The translations under genes and the position numbers were made by a program. From Calditrichota bacterium (lineage in GTDB: Bacteria; Calditrichota; Calditrichia; Calditrichales; Calditrichaceae): a stretch of DNA of 64,000 nt. The notes under the pieces were generated by a model, which saw nothing but the letters and a program-made list of their open reading frames with translations, did no database searches and was not told the origin of the DNA. Shown here piece after piece: positions 8,902-17,819 of the stretch; position 1 is the first letter of the stretch; each line of letters opens with the position of its first letter. The stretch is taken from positions 62,001 through 126,000 of the forward strand of contig RQOG01000035.1 of assembly GCA_003854985.1 (NCBI GenBank). The letters run 5' to 3'.

Positions 8902-9189
8902 CTAAAACAATTGTTCTTTGAATATTTCTATTCTTTTACGAATTTCCGGCGTATAGATTTCTTCCGGAAGATTTTTTGAGTTTAATTCTGAAAATATCAG
9001 TTCGATTTTTTCGTTTAATTCGGTTTTTCGGTTAAAATAAAAATTCCAAGAATCGTCATGCCTGTATAATCCACCCCGGAAATTACCCCGATCATATTTC
9101 AATTCGATGTTCATCTGCCTTAAAATCTCAACCAATATATTTAAATCCTGCTCAGAGTAATCTTTTGTTTTATGCTTTTTAGATTTCAT
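8902..9189 (-). CDS. Conserved-looking small hypothetical protein
   Basis: 95 residues, highly charged, starting MKSKKHKTKDYSEQDL. Predicted mostly helical with a central beta-like YDRGNFRGGLYRHDDSWNFY segment. No signal or membrane segment. The start codon lies directly after the manC stop (1-base gap) and pilZ follows 20 bases later, so it is very likely translated as part of the operon. I do not recognise a family. The YDRGNFRGG stretch resembles the short conserved motif of small proteins annotated only as uncharacterised, so no function is proposed. Confidence 0.7.
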   Translation of the reverse strand: MKSKKHKTKDYSEQDLNILVEILRQMNIELKYDRGNFRGGLYRHDDSWNFYFNRKTELNEKIELIFSELNSKNLPEEIYTPEIRKRIEIFKEQLF

Positions 9190-9190
9190 G

Positions 9191-10267
9191 CTACAAATAA
9201 TTTTTTAAATCTGTTTTTTTAATCTCTTCCACAAGGTCTTTCACCATCTGCGATTGATCTTTTTTACAGATGAGAATCGCATCATCGGTATCAACCAGAA
9301 CAATATCTTTAATACCAATGGCGGCAACCATTTTTTTTTCTGAAAAAAGATAATTATTCTTAGAGTTAATAGAAATATAATCTTTTGCCGTTACAGCGTT
9401 TTTATTTTGATCTTTTTGGGCAATATTAAAAACCGCTTCCCAGGAACCGATATCGTTCCATTTGAAATCTGCCTGTATCACATGTACATCTTTCGCAAAT
9501 TCCATTATTCCATAATCAATTGATATAGACTTGATCTTGGAATAAAGATCATAGATCGCTTCATCCATACGCGGTGTATCCAGATACTTTTTAATCTCAG
9601 AAATACCATGCATTAAATCATGCTGGTGCTCATCAAAATTATGCATAATTGTACCCACGTTCCAAATAAACATCCCGCTATTCCAAAAAAAATCTCCGCT
9701 GGCGATAAATCTTTGAGCCGTTTCCAGGTTCGGTTTTTCCGCAAAGGTTTTAACTTTAAAAATGTTTTTATTATGAATGGTCCGGATTTTTTCTGCCTGT
9801 TGAATATAACCATACCCCGTTTCAGGATAAGCGGGCGCGATACCGATTGTCATCAGACAATTATTTTCCCGCACATAATCTGCTGCAATCCGGACAGTGT
9901 CCCGAAAATCATCATCATTTTCGATAAGATGGTCCGCGGGCAACACCACCATGGCTTCATTTTTACCGGCGCGTTTATTAATAATCGCCGAAGCCAAACC
10001 TATACAGGGCGCAGTATTCCTGCCGAAAGGTTCGGCAATGATATTGGCTTCCGGTAATTCCGGGATATGTTCCTTTACCTGCCGGCTTAGTTCCATACTG
10101 GTAATAATAAGTATTTTGTCATCATCTGTTAGTTTTCTAATGCGTTCATAAGTCATCCGCAGCATTGACTTATTTCCGAAAATATTCAGAAGCTGTTTTG
10201 GCATATTTGCCCTGCTTCTCGGCCAGAATCTTGTTCCTATTCCTCCGGCCATCAGAACGATATACAT
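9191..10267 (-). CDS. manC: Mannose-1-phosphate guanylyltransferase
   Basis: 358 residues. Makes GDP-mannose from GTP and mannose-1-phosphate in the cytosol. The nucleotidyltransferase signature MAGGIGTRFWPRSR (residues 6-19) is followed by PKQLL (24-28). Later come VLPADHLI, FAEKPN and FFWNSGMFIW, all typical of the GDP-mannose pyrophosphorylase family. The length fits the monofunctional type, without the C-terminal isomerase domain. It is in an operon after a TPR lipoprotein (22-base gap). GDP-mannose could feed the polyprenol-phosphate mannose synthase at 29795-30520 and other glycosyltransferases. Confidence 0.93.
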   Translation of the reverse strand: MYIVLMAGGIGTRFWPRSRANMPKQLLNIFGNKSMLRMTYERIRKLTDDDKILIITSMELSRQVKEHIPELPEANIIAEPFGRNTAPCIGLASAIINKRAGKNEAMVVLPADHLIENDDDFRDTVRIAADYVRENNCLMTIGIAPAYPETGYGYIQQAEKIRTIHNKNIFKVKTFAEKPNLETAQRFIASGDFFWNSGMFIWNVGTIMHNFDEHQHDLMHGISEIKKYLDTPRMDEAIYDLYSKIKSISIDYGIMEFAKDVHVIQADFKWNDIGSWEAVFNIAQKDQNKNAVTAKDYISINSKNNYLFSEKKMVAAIGIKDIVLVDTDDAILICKKDQSQMVKDLVEEIKKTDLKNYL

Positions 10268-10289
10268 GATATTGTCTCCGCAGATTATT

Positions 10290-11228
10290 CTATTCCACTT
10301 GCAAGGTTATTTGTTTTAAACCTTCTTTCGCTTCCACATTTTCCGGGTCTAATTCCAGAACCGTTTTGTATACGCGTTCCGCATTTTGTTTTTCGTTTTT
10401 AAGAGAGTAAGTATCGCCAAGATTGTTTAAAGCACTTATGTATTTTGGTTTTAAAGCCAGCGCTTTAAGAAACAGTTTTATAGCCGTCTCATAGTCGCCA
10501 TTAGCTTTATAAAGAATGGCTAAATTGTTAATGGCTTCAGGATAATCTTTATGATAATGGATGGCTTTACGAATATGATAATAAGCGCTATCCAAATTAC
10601 CGGCATAATAGTAGGCTGCGCCAAGATTATTATGGCCTTTGGCATAGGTAGAATCAAGCTCAAGAACTTTCCTGTATCCCGGAATCTGTTCTTCATAATC
10701 ATCTTTTCCGGCTATTTTTTCACCTAAATCAAAAGCTTCCTGTCTTAAATTTCCCAGCGCAATATTTTGCACCAGTTTTCGGTTTTTTTGTGCAGGTTCA
10801 TAATTCGGATTTATGTTCAGTGCTTTGCTGAAAGCAGATAAGGCTTCATTATAACGATCCAGCAAAAAAAGCATATAACCGCGATTATTATGCGCTTCGT
10901 AATAATTGGGATTTAAATTAGTAGCGGATTCAAAATCTTCCAGAGCCTTTGTCACATTACCTGTCCGATGTAAAGCAATTCCCCTGTAGTTATAAACTTC
11001 TGCATCTTCAGGAATGATTTCCAAAGCCTTGTTCCAGGAGGAAATTGCCAGACTATCTTTACCGCTTTGAAAGTATGAAATACCTTCGCTTACATAATCC
11101 TCGGCTTTCACCAGCAGAGCCTCATCCGGTACTTCAGGCTCAGTTATTTCGGGTTTTGGTTCCGATTTAAACCAGGCACAGGAGGTAGTCATCAATAAAA
11201 TTCCGACTACGATGATTATTCTGTTCAT
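10290..11228 (-). CDS. TPR-repeat lipoprotein
   Basis: 312 residues from the chosen ATG at 11228, which has GGGAGG four bases upstream and a lipoprotein signal (MNRIIIVVGILLMTTSC) with the lipid-modified Cys at residue 17. The frame is open further upstream to 11333, but that would overlap dapF and bury the signal, so I reject it. About seven tetratricopeptide repeats follow (for example AEVYNYRGIALHRTGNVTKA and YAKGHNNLGAAYYYAGNLD), all with the W/L-G-Y-A-P pattern. It is likely an outer-membrane lipoprotein facing the periplasm and acting as a protein-binding scaffold. 37 bases after dapF and 22 before manC. The partner is unknown. Confidence 0.85.
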   Translation of the reverse strand: MNRIIIVVGILLMTTSCAWFKSEPKPEITEPEVPDEALLVKAEDYVSEGISYFQSGKDSLAISSWNKALEIIPEDAEVYNYRGIALHRTGNVTKALEDFESATNLNPNYYEAHNNRGYMLFLLDRYNEALSAFSKALNINPNYEPAQKNRKLVQNIALGNLRQEAFDLGEKIAGKDDYEEQIPGYRKVLELDSTYAKGHNNLGAAYYYAGNLDSAYYHIRKAIHYHKDYPEAINNLAILYKANGDYETAIKLFLKALALKPKYISALNNLGDTYSLKNEKQNAERVYKTVLELDPENVEAKEGLKQITLQVE

Positions 11229-11265
11229 ACATCCTCCCTGTTGTTTTGTTTTAATATAAACATTC

Positions 11266-12078
11266 TTATTGTTCATAAAAATAATGCCCTGAAAATACAA
11301 TAGCAGACGGGCCGGATAAAAAGGTTTTTTCATTTTTTTTGAACACCTTTAATCTGCCGCCTTTTACAAGGATATCAATATCAGGTGTATCCGATATCGA
11401 TTTCCAGTATGAAAAAGCCGATGCCACAACTCCCGTTCCGCATGAATAAGTTTCGTCTTCAATTCCTCTTTCATAAGTACGAACATATAATTTTTGAGGA
11501 GAAAAAACCCTGACAAAGTTAACATTTGTTCCTTCGGGTTCAAAATAAGAATGAAATCTTAACATTTTTCCGACTTGATTTACATTTACCGATTCCAGAT
11601 CATTCTTCACATTGAGGACTAAATGCGGCACTCCCGTATCCGCAAAAGCAGCAGATTCTACCGGTATCGATAAATTAAAAATCTTTTCATTTATCTGAAC
11701 AACTTCAGATTTTAAAAAAATTTGTACACGTATGTCGCCGTTATCCTCAAATAGCGCTTCGTGATCGCCGTCGCCGGCAGTAATAAAAAAAGATGCTGAT
11801 GCTTTTATCATGCCCATTACTTTTGCGAATAAGGCTGCAGCCCTCAGTCCGTTTCCACAGACAGCCGCCGGTTTTCCGTCCGAGTTGAAATAATTCATTG
11901 AAATCCTGTCAACGTCTTCTCTCGCGGTAATTATCAAACCGTCTGCGCCAATTCCAAAACGGCGGTCACACATTTTTTTAATATGCATTTCAGAAAGCTG
12001 AATGCTGTGATCTTGCTTACATTCCACCAGAATAAAATCATTACCGGTCGATTGCATTTTTGCAAAATCAATCATCAT
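11266..12078 (-). CDS. dapF: Diaminopimelate epimerase
   Basis: 270 residues. Converts LL-diaminopimelate to the meso form for lysine and peptidoglycan synthesis. The two-base catalytic cysteines are both visible: C74 in AAVCGNGLRAA and C213 in YSCGTGVVAS. The substrate-binding start MQSTGNDFILVE and FGIGADGLI also fit. Cofactor-independent cytosolic enzyme of normal family length. The start codon overlaps the stop of the upstream lipoprotein gene by four bases (ATGA), implying coupled translation. The first conserved motif is MQSTGNDF rather than the common GLGNDF, a mild divergence. Confidence 0.95.
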   Translation of the reverse strand: MMIDFAKMQSTGNDFILVECKQDHSIQLSEMHIKKMCDRRFGIGADGLIITAREDVDRISMNYFNSDGKPAAVCGNGLRAAALFAKVMGMIKASASFFITAGDGDHEALFEDNGDIRVQIFLKSEVVQINEKIFNLSIPVESAAFADTGVPHLVLNVKNDLESVNVNQVGKMLRFHSYFEPEGTNVNFVRVFSPQKLYVRTYERGIEDETYSCGTGVVASAFSYWKSISDTPDIDILVKGGRLKVFKKNEKTFLSGPSAIVFSGHYFYEQ

Positions 12079-13772
12079 TTTAATATGGTACCTGTCTGAC
12101 AGGGCATATTCAGTTCAATGCCCGCCTTTTCCCATCTTTTTCTAATACTAATTGTATCAGGTAAAACAGTAAACGGCTCAGCATAAACGAATGGATTTAA
12201 CAATCCATACGAATATCGGTGATCATTATTCAAATCCATAAAGCCTTCTAAACGGTAGCCGCCCTCCGATAATAATCTAAAAGAAAATGGATCGCCGACC
12301 TTTTGTCTTAAACTCGAAGTCAACCGGCCCCCGACTTCAACACACTTCAACGCTACCGTATCGGCTGAATTACCTGAATACAGAATAATCCCGCTCATTT
12401 CACCAAGATCCCTTGAAGACTGAATTATAATCTGACTGGTTAAAACAGTATCTGGTCCTGCTTCTCCCCATAAATTTAATACTTTGCCTAGGTTAAGGGT
12501 TAAATTATAAGTCGTATCCGGCGTTAAACCATTTTCCGGAATAAAATCAGCGTCATAAAAAGAACTTTGCAACCATTTGCCGGTAACAGCCTTTCCTCCC
12601 TTTGAAATAATTTTAAAATTAATATCGACGCTTTCCCAATTAACTGGATGTGAAAATTCAAGAAAAATTTCTCCGTCCGGTCTGAAATTTAATATCGTAT
12701 CTTTGGGAACCATGGTAAGCAGATTAAACTTGCTGGTATCTTGTGAAACGTAATGTTTAAAATATCTTCTTTCCGGAAATTCAGATTCATTTCCGGAACT
12801 GTCGCGCAAAGAGCTTACCGATAAGGAATAGGTATTATTTAGTTTCAGGGAGTTTACAAAAAGATCGATGATATTTGGTTTTTCAATATTCTGCGACAGA
12901 CCAAGTATTTTTAATTCTTCTCCGGTAAGACTATCTGTCAATGCGCACAGGGTATCGGTTAGAATTACCGGTTCGGACAATCGTAGTTGCACTTCCCTGT
13001 CTGAAACAGATTTAACATCAATTATGGCAGGCCGCGTAGTATCGGCCACAGACATCCTGAAATAAAGCTCTTCCGGAATAGATCCCGAAGTGTCTATACG
13101 AACATCGCTATAGGGAATGCCTACTTTCTCATATAGTGCATCTAATAGCAGATTATTATTCTGATCCTGAACTGCAAATATCCTGTAATTGCCGGGCCTT
13201 ATATAACTCAGCGTATACCGGCCGCCAAGACCGGTTTGTGAAATGTATAAAGGTTTTTTATCCCTGGGATCGGGAAAACATGAATCCGCCAAAGCGTAGA
13301 CAAATAAACTTACTGTTTCTGTCTTATCCAATCCGAAAACCCGGCCGCCGCTCCGGCCCCGGTCCAGTTCTGGACCCGTAGAAAATGCGATTGATTGGCT
13401 TTTTTCCATTTTATTCTGCTGCTCATCGCATGCCCCCGCGCCAATGGTCAGCACATAAGTCTGATCCTGAAGAAGAGTATCCTTAATGAGAAGATGAAGT
13501 TCGTCATAGCCCTTCCATTCTTTTTCAAGGTTCAAATAGGGTGAAATAAAAATATTACGGTTGACCGAAGATTCTTCCATTCGTTCTGAAAAAACGATCG
13601 CAATTTTATCCAGGTTTCCGGAGACATTAACCGAATCGGACACCGGATTACTAAAGATTATTTCCGGAGGAATTCTGTCCACAGGCCCACCGCCCGGAGC
13701 GCCGCGTGTGGCGCAGCTCCAAAACTGAAACAGAATAAAAATCATCATGATATTACAAAAAACAGATTTCAT
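12075..13772 (-). CDS. Ig-like domain lipoprotein
   Basis: 565 residues. The lipoprotein signal ends FWSC with Cys near residue 19, followed by ATRGAPGGGPVD, a glycine-proline pattern shared by a group of FCB lipoproteins with a bacterial Ig-like (SbsA/Big_5) fold. The first Ig-like domain (PPEIIFSNPVSDSVNVS, then ITYVLTIGAG-type strands) covers about 35-130. A prealbumin-like segment (GRYTLSYIRPGNYRIFAV) and further Ig-like units follow, each with NTYSLS or TTYNLT strands. It is probably a surface or periplasmic structural protein. First gene of the run toward dapF, and overlaps dapF by four bases. Function unknown. Confidence 0.78.
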   Translation of the reverse strand: MKSVFCNIMMIFILFQFWSCATRGAPGGGPVDRIPPEIIFSNPVSDSVNVSGNLDKIAIVFSERMEESSVNRNIFISPYLNLEKEWKGYDELHLLIKDTLLQDQTYVLTIGAGACDEQQNKMEKSQSIAFSTGPELDRGRSGGRVFGLDKTETVSLFVYALADSCFPDPRDKKPLYISQTGLGGRYTLSYIRPGNYRIFAVQDQNNNLLLDALYEKVGIPYSDVRIDTSGSIPEELYFRMSVADTTRPAIIDVKSVSDREVQLRLSEPVILTDTLCALTDSLTGEELKILGLSQNIEKPNIIDLFVNSLKLNNTYSLSVSSLRDSSGNESEFPERRYFKHYVSQDTSKFNLLTMVPKDTILNFRPDGEIFLEFSHPVNWESVDINFKIISKGGKAVTGKWLQSSFYDADFIPENGLTPDTTYNLTLNLGKVLNLWGEAGPDTVLTSQIIIQSSRDLGEMSGIILYSGNSADTVALKCVEVGGRLTSSLRQKVGDPFSFRLLSEGGYRLEGFMDLNNDHRYSYGLLNPFVYAEPFTVLPDTISIRKRWEKAGIELNMPCQTGTILK

Positions 13773-13911
13773 TAAGAATAAATCTCCTTAAATAAATTTC
13801 TCATAATTTTTAATATTTTTCAAGTAAGAGTGGATAATTTTAATTTTCCTAGAAGAAAAGACTTCAGGAACCTGGAAAAAGTTTAAGAAAATAATTTAAA
13901 AATTTTACCGG

Positions 13912-13938
13912 CAAAAAAAACGCCGGCAGACCGGCGTT
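13912..13938 (-). terminator. Intrinsic terminator of the ffh-rplS operon
   Basis: On the minus strand AAACGCCGG-TCTG-CCGGCGTTT is followed by a T run (plus-strand A run 13913-13920). The hairpin starts at the rplS stop codon, so it closes the ribosomal/SRP operon. Confidence 0.9.
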
Positions 13939-14288
13939 TAAGATTCTTTAATTCTCGCAGCTTTACCTTTGAGCGCTCGCAGATAATACAATTTTGCCCT
14001 GCGCACCTTGCCTGTGCGTTTTACTTCGATACTGGCAATGCGCGGAGAATGAATAGGAAAAATTCTCTCCACACCTACCCCGTTGGAAATTTTGCGGACG
14101 GTAAAAGTTTCGTTAAGACCCCCGCCGCTGCGCTTAATACAAACACCCTGAAAAACCTGGATTCTTTCCTTCTCGCCTTCGATAACTCTTACATTTACCG
14201 CAAGCGTATCGCCGGTTCGAAATTCAGGTATATCTGCTCGTAATTGATTTGCTGTTACACTGTGTAAAACATCCATTTGACTACTCAC
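13938..14288 (-). CDS. rplS: 50S ribosomal protein L19
   Basis: 116 residues, normal L19 length. Conserved features are present: [20 protein letters not shown], then [12 protein letters not shown], the EKIFPIHSP-like [12 protein letters not shown], and the C-terminal [22 protein letters not shown]19 sits at the 30S-50S interface. Last gene of the ffh-rpsP-khpA-rimM-trmD-rplS operon, 8 bases after trmD, with the terminator directly at its stop codon. This order is classical and supports every call in the run. Confidence 0.97.
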   Translation of the reverse strand: MSSQMDVLHSVTANQLRADIPEFRTGDTLAVNVRVIEGEKERIQVFQGVCIKRSGGGLNETFTVRKISNGVGVERIFPIHSPRIASIEVKRTGKVRRAKLYYLRALKGKAARIKES

Positions 14289-14296
14289 ATTTTAAT

Positions 14297-14992
14297 TTAT
14301 TGATTTTTATATTTTTCATAAAGATCGGGACGTCTTTCCCTTGTTATTTTTTCGCGTTGCTGTTGACGCCATTCATCGATATTTTTATGATTTCCCGATA
14401 ACAAAACCTCTGGCACTTTTTTTCCCCTGAAAACTTCCGGACGTGTATAATACGGCGCATCCAGTAAAAGATCATTAAAGGAATCCGTCCATGCCGAATC
14501 AATATCACTCATTACACCCGGTAAAAGTCTGACAATCGAATCAACCATGGCCAGCACTGCAATTTCCCCCGCGCTTAGTATATAATCCCCCAAAGATATC
14601 TCACGCACCGGATAGAAATCATTAACTCTTTCATCGATTCCCTTGTAATGCCCGCAAATAAACACAAGATGCGAAGCCAGGCTGAGTTTTGTGACCATTT
14701 CCTGGTCCAGTTTTTGTCCCCTGGGACTGGGCATGATAATAACGGACTCATCCACAGAATACTCTTCAAAAATCGCATCCAGCGCCAGTATCAACGGTTC
14801 AATTTTCAGCACCATACCCGCCGCCCCGCCATAAGGATAATCATCAATGGTTTTATGTTTATCCTTCGTGAAATCGCGCAGATTGTGCAATTTTATATTT
14901 ACGGCATTCTTACGCTGACTTTGCCTGATCATACTTTCATTCAGCGGCGCTTCGAGAATACCGGGAAATCCGGTTATAATATCGATGTGCAT
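14297..14992 (-). CDS. trmD: tRNA (guanine-37-N1)-methyltransferase
   Basis: 231 residues. Methylates G37 of tRNAs with S-adenosylmethionine and so prevents frameshifting. SPOUT trefoil-knot features are visible: DDYPYGGAAGMVLKIEPL, CGHYKGIDERV, and LGDYILSAGEIAVLAMVDSI, where the catalytic aspartate and SAM loop lie. Ends near the family length. Between rimM (10-base gap) and rplS in the conserved ribosome-maturation operon. A cytosolic dimer in characterised homologues. Confidence 0.97.
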   Translation of the reverse strand: MHIDIITGFPGILEAPLNESMIRQSQRKNAVNIKLHNLRDFTKDKHKTIDDYPYGGAAGMVLKIEPLILALDAIFEEYSVDESVIIMPSPRGQKLDQEMVTKLSLASHLVFICGHYKGIDERVNDFYPVREISLGDYILSAGEIAVLAMVDSIVRLLPGVMSDIDSAWTDSFNDLLLDAPYYTRPEVFRGKKVPEVLLSGNHKNIDEWRQQQREKITRERRPDLYEKYKNQ

Positions 14993-15002
14993 TTCAAAGA
15001 AC

Positions 15003-15503
15003 TTAGTCTATTAAACCATTAATACGGTTAATAATCATTTTTTTTGATGATAAATTGATTTCCCTGATAAAATCCTTAACTGCCGGTATCAGATAACTTT
15101 CTCCTGTTTCGGTTTCAAGGACATAGGCATCGTTACTCTGATAATTTTCTACTCCGATAATTTTACCCAACCGGACGCCGGCATCATCAAATACTTCCAG
15201 ATCGATAAGATCGTGAATATAATATTCATCTTCCTTTAATTCCTTTAGCTTTTCTGCAGGAATATAAAGGAACTGGCCGCGTAACTTTTCGGCATCGTTT
15301 CTGGATTCCACATCCAAAAACCTGATATAAGCAAACCTGCCTTCAATTCTTATATTTTCCACCAGGCAAGTCTGCCAGTGATTATCTCTTTTAACAAAGA
15401 GTTCTTTAAGGCCGGTAAAATGATCCGGGAACGAGGTGATTATTTCAACTTTTAATTCGCCTTTTATTCCCTGGGGTTTTAAAATCTTACCGACGATATA
15501 CAT
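15003..15503 (-). CDS. rimM: Ribosome maturation factor RimM
   Basis: 166 residues. Assists 30S head assembly by binding S19. N-terminal RimM barrel (IVGKILKPQGIKGELKVE, typical KxxGIKGE signature) followed by a PRC-like barrel (about 92-166: EYYIHDLIDLEVFDDAG, then YLIPAVKDFIREINL). It sits between khpA (11-base gap) and trmD, its usual place. Nothing unusual. Confidence 0.95.
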   Translation of the reverse strand: MYIVGKILKPQGIKGELKVEIITSFPDHFTGLKELFVKRDNHWQTCLVENIRIEGRFAYIRFLDVESRNDAEKLRGQFLYIPAEKLKELKEDEYYIHDLIDLEVFDDAGVRLGKIIGVENYQSNDAYVLETETGESYLIPAVKDFIREINLSSKKMIINRINGLID

Positions 15504-15514
15504 CGTGTACTAAT

Positions 15515-15751
15515 TTATTCCAGGATTTCGAGAACAGCTCTCTTCCCGGCTTTGGCGGAAGCGGCTGCCAGCAAGGTACGGATCGATTTTGCCGTCTGAC
15601 CTCTCTTACCTATAACTTTGCCTAAATCTCCTTCACCTACGCGCAGTTCATACACAGTAACCCGCTCGCCTTCAACTTCTGTAACTTCTACTTCATCAGG
15701 TTTGTCAACCAGGTGCTTTGCGATAAATTCAACAAATTCTTTCATGTTCAC
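15515..15751 (-). CDS. khpA: KH-domain RNA-binding protein KhpA
   Basis: 78 residues, a single type II KH domain. The GxxG loop is GKRG within [16 protein letters not shown], preceded by DLGKV. KhpA proteins bind RNA (with KhpB in Firmicutes) and are encoded between rpsP and rimM in many phyla, as here. A good ribosome binding site (GGAGG) lies before the ATG. The N-terminus [21 protein letters not shown] is typical. Confidence 0.93.
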   Translation of the reverse strand: MNMKEFVEFIAKHLVDKPDEVEVTEVEGERVTVYELRVGEGDLGKVIGKRGQTAKSIRTLLAAASAKAGKRAVLEILE

Positions 15752-15806
15752 ATTCCTCCGTTATGTGTTGGATCACTTTCGCACTAATTGGTTAAATTAG
15801 TTATGG

Positions 15807-16388
15807 TTAAGATGTCTTTTCTTCTTCACTTTCCTGAACTTCAGGTTCTTCCTGTTTTTCAGCAGTTTCTTCTACAACATTTTCCGAAGCCGCGGCCGGC
15901 TCAGCGCTCTGGGTTTCGGCTTCCGCCGCTGCCGGCGCTTCTTCCTGTACCGGAGCTTCAGCTTTAACTTCTTCTACTGTCTCTGGTGCAGCCGCCGATT
16001 CCTCTTTGGCTTTTTTCTTAGCTTCTTTTTTTAATTTTGCCTTTTCTTCCAGGCGTTTTTGCTTTTCTTTCTGAACCAGTTCCCATTTTGCCAGCTCTTC
16101 AGCAATCTTTTTTTCATCCACACCGCGTTTGGTCATATCCCACTTCATCCATAATCCAATCCGGCTTAAAAGGTTCTGCACGGTTCTGGTAGGCTGAGCA
16201 CCATTTTTTAACCAGTAAAACACGCGATCTTCCTTCACTTCCACCGTATGCGGCTGGGCAATCGGATTATAGGTTCCGATTAATTCAATAAAACGCCCGT
16301 CTCTGGGCGCGCGGTTATCAGCGGCAACAATTCTGTAAAAGGGCTGTTTCTTTTTGCCCATTCTTCTTAATCTTAACTTTACAGCCAA
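15807..16388 (-). CDS. rpsP: 30S ribosomal protein S16 with long acidic C-terminal tail
   Basis: 193 residues from a TTG start at 16388 (read as Met), which begins the canonical [20 protein letters not shown] and has GGAGG seven bases upstream. The in-frame ATG at 16421 would add residues unlike S16 and overlap ffh, so I reject it. The first 80 or so residues are a normal S16. They are followed by a charged helix (about 95-125) and a low-complexity A/E/P/V-rich tail of some 65 residues ending EEEKTS. S16 is usually 80-90 residues; FCB-group S16 proteins often carry tails, but this one more than doubles the protein. Second gene of the ffh operon. Confidence 0.93.
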   Translation of the reverse strand: MAVKLRLRRMGKKKQPFYRIVAADNRAPRDGRFIELIGTYNPIAQPHTVEVKEDRVFYWLKNGAQPTRTVQNLLSRIGLWMKWDMTKRGVDEKKIAEELAKWELVQKEKQKRLEEKAKLKKEAKKKAKEESAAAPETVEEVKAEAPVQEEAPAAAEAETQSAEPAAASENVVEETAEKQEEPEVQESEEEKTS

Positions 16389-16413
16389 ATTAAAACCTCC
16401 ATCATTTTGTATA

Positions 16414-17739
16414 TCAGGCAAATCCCATCGGCATTCTGGCGAAGCCGCGACCGGATTTCCCTGTCATTCGTTTCATCATTTTTTTCATTTGATCAAATTG
16501 ATTCATCAGACGATTAACATCCTGAACCGATGTGCCGCTTCCTAAAGCGATCCTTTTTCTGCGGCTGCCGTTCAGGATTCTCGGATTTGATCGTTCGTTG
16601 CGGGTCATCGAATTTATAATAGCCTCTACTTTAATCAAACCCCGTTCATCGACCTGAGCGCCGCTTAACTGTTTGCCAACGCCCGGTATCATCTTTAAAA
16701 GCGATTCCAAAGAACCCATTTTCTTTATCTGCTGGAGCTGACCGAGAAAATCATCCAGGTCAAACTCTGCTTTTTTGAACTTTTCCTCCAGCTTGGCGGC
16801 TTTTTCTTTATCAATGGTATCCTGGGCTTTTTCAACGAAGGTAACCACATCGCCCATTCCCAAAATTCTGCCAGCCAGACGATCCGGATAAAACTGTTCG
16901 ATTTCATCCGGTTTTTCGCCAATACCGATAAATTTAATCGGTTTTCCCGTAACCGCTCTAATTGATAAAGCGGCGCCGCCCCGGGCATCGCCATCCATTT
17001 TTGTAAGAACTACGCCATCAAAATCCAGTTGTTCCGAAAACTCTTTTGCCGTATTAACCGCATCCTGACCAGTCATACCATCCGCTACAAATAATATCTC
17101 ATGCGGACGGACTCTTAACTTTATTTTGACGAGTTCATTCATCATCTGCTGATCGATGTGTAAACGACCAGCCGTATCGAGAATAATCGTATCGCAAAAC
17201 TTTTGCCGCGCCGCTGAAATCGAATTAAAAGCAATCTGAACCGGATCACCGGTACCTTCATCATAAACCGGAATTTCCAGCCCTGAACCTAATATTTTTA
17301 ATTGCTGAATCGCAGCCGGACGATACACATCGCCCGCGACAAGCATCGGTTTATGGCCACGTTTCTGAAGAAATTTTGCCAGTTTAGCGGCAAATGTCGT
17401 TTTTCCCGAACCCTGTAAACCGGATAACATGATTATGGTAGGGGGGATACCGGCGGTTTTAACCTGCATAGCGGTATTACCCAACAATCGCACCAGTTCA
17501 TCATGGACGATTTTTACAACCATCTGTCCCGGAGTTACACTACGAAGAACCTCTTCACCAATGGCTTTCTTCTGTACTTCTTCTATAAAGTCTTTGGCAA
17601 CTTTATAGTTTACATCCGCTTCGAGAAGAGCGCGCCTGATCTCTTTAAGTGAATCCGCGATATTCTTTTCGCTTAACTTCCCGTATCCGCGTAGTCTTTT
17701 AAATGCCGCTTCCAGCTTCAGCGTTAAATCTTCTAACAT
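16414..17739 (-). CDS. ffh: Signal recognition particle GTPase Ffh
   Basis: 441 residues. Targets nascent membrane and secreted proteins to the translocon with 4.5S RNA and FtsY. N domain 1-90, GTPase G domain with P-loop GLQGSGKTT (107-115), DTAGRL, the [10 protein letters not shown] insertion/G4 region, then a methionine-rich M domain with [20 protein letters not shown], the RNA-binding loop, and an M-rich end. Start has AAGGAG close upstream. First gene of the operon, with the promoter at 17776-17804. Confidence 0.97.
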   Translation of the reverse strand: MLEDLTLKLEAAFKRLRGYGKLSEKNIADSLKEIRRALLEADVNYKVAKDFIEEVQKKAIGEEVLRSVTPGQMVVKIVHDELVRLLGNTAMQVKTAGIPPTIIMLSGLQGSGKTTFAAKLAKFLQKRGHKPMLVAGDVYRPAAIQQLKILGSGLEIPVYDEGTGDPVQIAFNSISAARQKFCDTIILDTAGRLHIDQQMMNELVKIKLRVRPHEILFVADGMTGQDAVNTAKEFSEQLDFDGVVLTKMDGDARGGAALSIRAVTGKPIKFIGIGEKPDEIEQFYPDRLAGRILGMGDVVTFVEKAQDTIDKEKAAKLEEKFKKAEFDLDDFLGQLQQIKKMGSLESLLKMIPGVGKQLSGAQVDERGLIKVEAIINSMTRNERSNPRILNGSRRKRIALGSGTSVQDVNRLMNQFDQMKKMMKRMTGKSGRGFARMPMGFA

Positions 17740-17775
17740 GACTCCTTAACCAGTACCGAACGATTATGACCGGGT

Positions 17776-17804
17776 AATCTAAACAATTTTGTTTCGCTTA
17801 TCAA
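17776..17804 (-). promoter_or_regulatory. Promoter of the ffh-rplS operon
   Basis: Minus-strand TTGATA (17799-17804), 17-base spacer, TAGATT (17776-17781). The start point would be near 17769, about 30 bases before the ffh ATG. It lies in the 80-base gap after rsmB. Confidence 0.6.
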
Positions 17805-17819
17805 GTAAGGAATAAATTT

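Noticed and set aside
11229-11333. Upstream extension of the TPR lipoprotein frame
   Set aside because: It overlaps dapF and would destroy the clear lipoprotein signal and SD at 11228.
16389-16421. ATG start for rpsP at 16421
   Set aside because: The added residues are unlike S16 and overlap ffh; the TTG at 16388 has a GGAGG and gives the canonical [11 protein letters not shown] start.
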